Of a DNA stretch of 64,000 nucleotides, positions 61,148-64,000 are shown piece after piece. The first letter of the stretch is position 1. Every line of letters starts with the position of its first letter. The position numbers and the translations under genes were made by a program. The DNA comes from Pseudomonadota bacterium (lineage in GTDB: Bacteria; Bdellovibrionota; Bacteriovoracia; Bacteriovoracales; Bacteriovoracaceae): contig JAIYDL010000007.1 in assembly GCA_027487515.1 (NCBI GenBank), positions 124,001 to 188,000 of the forward strand. Direction: 5' to 3'. The notes beneath the pieces are model-generated. The model did not search any database. It saw only the letters and a list, made by a program, of their open reading frames with translations, and had not been told where the DNA came from.

Positions 61148-61184
61148 AACACCCCCTTTCTGCGACGGGAGGGGGTGTTCTTAG
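61148..61184 (+). terminator. Rho-independent terminator after triple-BON gene
   Basis: AACACCCCC pairs with GGGGGTGTT (9 bp) around a 14-nt loop, followed by CTTAG. The U-tract is short. It lies a few bases after the stop. Confidence 0.65.
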
Positions 61185-61203
61185 ACTTAAGCCACAGAGA
61201 CTC

Positions 61204-61893
61204 TTACCTACTCCCCTGTTCGAATGGTTCAGGCCCAGCCGCGATCTTCCCGTCAATTAGCCGAATGGTGCGCTGAGCGAGATTAGCAAAATCCTCATCA
61301 TGCGTCACAAGGATGACAGTGGTCTTTTGATCTTGATTCGCACGCTTAATGATTTCCATCACCAGAGCACCGTTGGTAGAGTCGAGGCTCCCGGTGGGTT
61401 CATCGGCGAAGAGGTACTTGGGTTTCATGATCAGCGCTCTCGCAATAGCGACTCGTTGTTGTTCACCTCCAGAGAGCTGCCGAGGAAAACGATCCATCTT
61501 TTCCTTAAGTCCAAATTTTTCAAGAAGACTCTCTCCGAACGGTTTAAGCTCGGACTTCCGGTGAAGCTTCAGTGTAGGCATGAGAACGTTCTCCAACGCG
61601 GAGAGCTCCGCGATTAAGTAATTGAATTGAAAAACAAACCCCATTTCCACATTCCGAAACCGATAAAGCTCTTCGGATTTCATTCGGCCTAGGTCATTGC
61701 CAGAGATGTGCACCGATCCCTCCGAGGGGGTGTCGAGACTACTCAGGAGATACAGGAGTGTGCTTTTGCCGGACCCTGACTTTCCCGTCAACGAAACGAA
61801 CTCACCGTCCTCAATCATGAGCGAAATGTTGGCGAGGATGCGAACCGGTGGATCTCCAACGACTTTTCCTACATTCTTCGCTTCAATGCTCAT
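61204..61893 (-). CDS. ABC transporter ATP-binding protein (MacB/LolD-like)
   Basis: A 229-residue ATPase. It has Walker [11 protein letters not shown]-loop FVFQFNYL, signature [15 protein letters not shown], Walker [13 protein letters not shown], and switch [11 protein letters not shown]. The sequence is of the MacB/LolD subfamily that powers lipoprotein release or mechanotransmission-type exporters. Its ATG overlaps the permease stop. It completes an adaptor-permease-ATPase operon. Confidence 0.95.
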   Translation of the reverse strand: MSIEAKNVGKVVGDPPVRILANISLMIEDGEFVSLTGKSGSGKSTLLYLLSSLDTPSEGSVHISGNDLGRMKSEELYRFRNVEMGFVFQFNYLIAELSALENVLMPTLKLHRKSELKPFGESLLEKFGLKEKMDRFPRQLSGGEQQRVAIARALIMKPKYLFADEPTGSLDSTNGALVMEIIKRANQDQKTTVILVTHDEDFANLAQRTIRLIDGKIAAGPEPFEQGSR

Positions 61894-63134
61894 GCTCCGG
61901 CCCTGATGATTTCAATCGGCGTGAGTTTCCCTGCTGCCCTCGCGGGCAGGATGCTCGCGATGGACGCCGCGACGAGAGCGAGCATGCTCGCCTGGAGATA
62001 GATCGCCCAGTCGAGGGAGATGTGAAGTGTTTCGCCGGCGTGAGACGAGTTGGGGGGAAAAAACGAGATGGTCTGAAGATAGCGACAGAGGAGGTAGCCA
62101 CTCAGAAGACCGCAAACCCCTCCCACGGCTCCTACCATCACCCCCTGGGTGAAAAAGAGTGTCACGATGTCAAACGTATCGTAGCCCATCGAGCGGAGGA
62201 TGGCGATGTCCTGGCGCTTCTGGGTCACGGTCATGTTCAAGACATTATAAATTCCAAATCCTGCCACCAAGAGAATGGCAAAGATCATGGTGAACCGAAG
62301 CGTCGTTTGCATCTTGATCACCGACAGAATGTTAACATTCTGCTGATCCCAACTTTCGACTTTTTCTGGGCTAATCCGGGACCAATCCTGGGCGATGCTC
62401 CCGGCCTGGGAATAGTCCTTGAGCCGCACGGCAATCTCCGTCACTCGGTTCGGGGTACCATTCATTCTCTGAACATCATTGAGTGCGGCGTAGGCCTGCA
62501 GATCACTTCCTCGGTTCCCCGAGATGAAGCGTCCGACCACTTTCATCGGAGTGGAATCTCGCCCACCGATCGAAACGAGGACAACTTGATCCTTGGCCGC
62601 TCCGATCCGCTTCATGAGTTCATCCCCCATGATGACGCGATTCCCTCCACCGGCGATGTCAGAAAACTTTCCATCCACCATGGACTTCGCAATGCTCGTC
62701 ACCTGAGCTTGCTGAAGAGGATCGCAGCCGGTGAGCACAGCGGAAACGGAGTTCTTAGCCAACGTAAACAAGACGGGAGCGCTTATTAACGGAGAAAATG
62801 CTCTTACCCTTTGATCGGCACGAAGTCTCTGGTACCAGGCCTGAGGATCTTGAACTTCAAGGTAACCTAGAAGGCCTGAGGGAGGAGACACCCACTGAAC
62901 GTAGGCGTGTTTATAAAAAGCCTCATCTAGGCCATGCTCCGTCAAAACATCTTGCCGCGCCTGGATATGGATCTGGGCAGAGTTATCGATGAGCTGCTGC
63001 ACCATGTAGTTTTGAAATCCGAGGAAGAAGCCGGAGACACCAACGTAGGTCATCGTTCCAAGGAATACCCCAAGCAAAGTAAAGATAGTTTGCTTTCTTC
63101 GCTCGAGTAAGTACCGAAAAGCTAAAAAAATCAT
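61890..63134 (-). CDS. FtsX/MacB-type ABC permease
   Basis: A 414-residue membrane protein with one N-terminal helix (residues 15-38), a large periplasmic MacB_PCD-like region (40-270), and three C-terminal helices (FAILLVAGFGIYNVLNMTV, MVGAVGGVCGLLSGYLL, YLQASMLALVAASIASIL). This is the FtsX layout. It overlaps the ATPase gene by 4 bp and is preceded by the adaptor gene by about 100 bp. Together these fit a DevBCA or MacAB-type exporter. Confidence 0.92.
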   Translation of the reverse strand: MIFLAFRYLLERRKQTIFTLLGVFLGTMTYVGVSGFFLGFQNYMVQQLIDNSAQIHIQARQDVLTEHGLDEAFYKHAYVQWVSPPSGLLGYLEVQDPQAWYQRLRADQRVRAFSPLISAPVLFTLAKNSVSAVLTGCDPLQQAQVTSIAKSMVDGKFSDIAGGGNRVIMGDELMKRIGAAKDQVVLVSIGGRDSTPMKVVGRFISGNRGSDLQAYAALNDVQRMNGTPNRVTEIAVRLKDYSQAGSIAQDWSRISPEKVESWDQQNVNILSVIKMQTTLRFTMIFAILLVAGFGIYNVLNMTVTQKRQDIAILRSMGYDTFDIVTLFFTQGVMVGAVGGVCGLLSGYLLCRYLQTISFFPPNSSHAGETLHISLDWAIYLQASMLALVAASIASILPARAAGKLTPIEIIRAGA

Positions 63135-63232
63135 GCCGACCTCTTAAATCTACGTCCCGGACCACTTCTTAAAACAAACTCCCCCCAAAGACTGATTTGC
63201 AAATGTTACGCCAGGCGCTTCAGAGGGAAGCT

Positions 63233-64000
63233 CTAGTCAGCGGTATCTCGCTTGAGCAGAACGCGATCGCCGACTTTCACATCCCCAGAAATCACCTCGG
63301 CGAACGCCCCGTTTACAATTCCAGTCTTAACGTTTAAGAGTTTCATGGGACTTCGGCCTCTCTTGATCCTAACCTTACCGTCATCCAAGGCTTCGACTGG
63401 GATCACGATCGCATTCTGTTTCTCCTCGAGGGTGATCGCCACGTCAGCTGTCATATCGGGAAGAATCCGACCAGGAAGAGTTGAAACATTGATACGTGCC
63501 AAGAAGCTATTCTCCGAGGAGTAAACGGATTCGACGACACCGGTGTAGCTGTTATCTCGAATCGAATCGAAGCTCATGATCACTTTTTGACCTTTGAGCA
63601 CTCTCAGGGCGCCCTGCTGCTCTAGGGAGACGACGAGGTACCTATCAAGAAGGTTAACCAGGGAAAGAGCGGAAACATTGGTAAACACATTTTCCCCAAC
63701 TTTAAACGGTAAAGCAGTGATGGTCCCTGGGAACGGCGCTCTATAAGTCGTGCCATCAATCTTCAAGAGGCTTTCGCCTTTTGTAACGAAGTCCCCCTCT
63801 TTTACGAAGAGGTCATCGATTCTGCTAACGACCCCAAGCTTCAGATGGTAGCTGTGAGCGGCGGTTACCGTGCCGATGCCGTAGACCGAGCGGACGATGG
63901 TGCTCAAGCGAAGAGGAGAAGAAAGAGTCCCCGAGGAGCGTTTGACGATGACAGTTACTGCGGACGCAAGTCCCAAGAGAGCGACGAAGAGCCCACTGCT
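63233..64000 (-). CDS. HlyD-family periplasmic adaptor, 5' end beyond window
   Basis: Adaptor subunit of the ABC exporter. The frame is open from the right edge, so the true start is outside. The first residues visible (SSGLFVALLGLASAVTVIV) form an inner-membrane helix. Then come a lipoyl/barrel-sandwich half (VYGIGTVTAAHSYHLKLGV, FVTKGESLLKIDG, FPGTITALPFKVGENV), a beta-barrel and a membrane-proximal domain. The helical hairpin is very short, so it may not reach a TolC channel alone, as in DevB/MacA variants. The three genes are co-oriented. Confidence 0.88.
   Translation of the reverse strand, partial: SSGLFVALLGLASAVTVIVKRSSGTLSSPLRLSTIVRSVYGIGTVTAAHSYHLKLGVVSRIDDLFVKEGDFVTKGESLLKIDGTTYRAPFPGTITALPFKVGENVFTNVSALSLVNLLDRYLVVSLEQQGALRVLKGQKVIMSFDSIRDNSYTGVVESVYSSENSFLARINVSTLPGRILPDMTADVAITLEEKQNAIVIPVEALDDGKVRIKRGRSPMKLLNVKTGIVNGAFAEVISGDVKVGDRVLLKRDTAD

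Noticed and set aside
61848-62789. 313-codon frame opposite the FtsX permease
   Set aside because: Antisense shadow; the permease has clear helices in its own frame.
1-64000. CRISPR array or rRNA genes
   Set aside because: No regularly spaced direct repeats of CRISPR length, and no rRNA-like stretches were seen.

Overview
The window looks like chromosomal DNA of a Gram-negative bacterium. It has lipoproteins, TolC and RND proteins, outer-membrane barrels and periplasmic adaptors, and it uses strong AGGAGG-type ribosome binding sites. Base composition is about 55% G+C. Gene content (PilZ, pseudo-receiver and HD-GYP-like proteins, a polyphosphate cluster, many secreted hydrolases, type II NADP-isocitrate dehydrogenase) suggests a Bdellovibrionota/deltaproteobacterial-type organism. 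That placement is inference: no rRNA or other marker here proves it.

Layout. 1-6.4 kb: 2-oxoacid dehydrogenase E3 and E2 (partial), a DEDDh exonuclease with a WYL-like tail, a KamA-family radical SAM enzyme and a degenerate receiver/HD-GYP protein, then tRNA-Gly. 7-12.3 kb: a TolC-RND-TetR efflux operon. 12.3-13.4 kb: an insertion sequence with a visible target duplication, lying between two convergent genes. 14-18.1 kb: secreted proteins and a YqjE-like envelope operon. 18.2-19 kb: an 11-bp-period repeat and a Crp/Fnr regulator. 19-23 kb: a metallopeptidase, then an overlapping olsB-olsA-arginase operon that looks like a self-supplied ornithine-lipid pathway. 24-30.5 kb: a nucleotidyltransferase-BON fusion with a phosphoesterase, a pseudo-response regulator, a secreted HNH nuclease, egtBD (ergothioneine) and a universal stress protein. 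30.6-33.5 kb: a kexin-like lipoprotein protease coupled to a possible dedicated chaperone. 33.6-46.7 kb: housekeeping genes (icd, ppx, sixA, ppk, recJ, cyclophilin, PilZ, murI) mixed with hypotheticals. 46.7-49.1 kb: two tandem NAD(P)-binding proteins.

50-55 kb holds the most striking locus. It is an apparent isocyanide (isonitrile) biosynthetic operon: IsnA/PvcA-type synthase, IsnB/PvcB-type Fe(II)/2-oxoglutarate oxygenase, cytochrome P450, GNAT acetyltransferase and possibly a HAD phosphatase. A LysR regulator is divergent from it across a short AT-rich control region. 55-64 kb: a DUF481 barrel, a PaiB-like protein, a two-lobed pepsin-like protease, a membrane class III cyclase, a triple-BON protein and a MacAB/DevBCA-like ABC exporter whose adaptor gene runs off the right edge.

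All functions come from reading motifs by eye; no database search was run.
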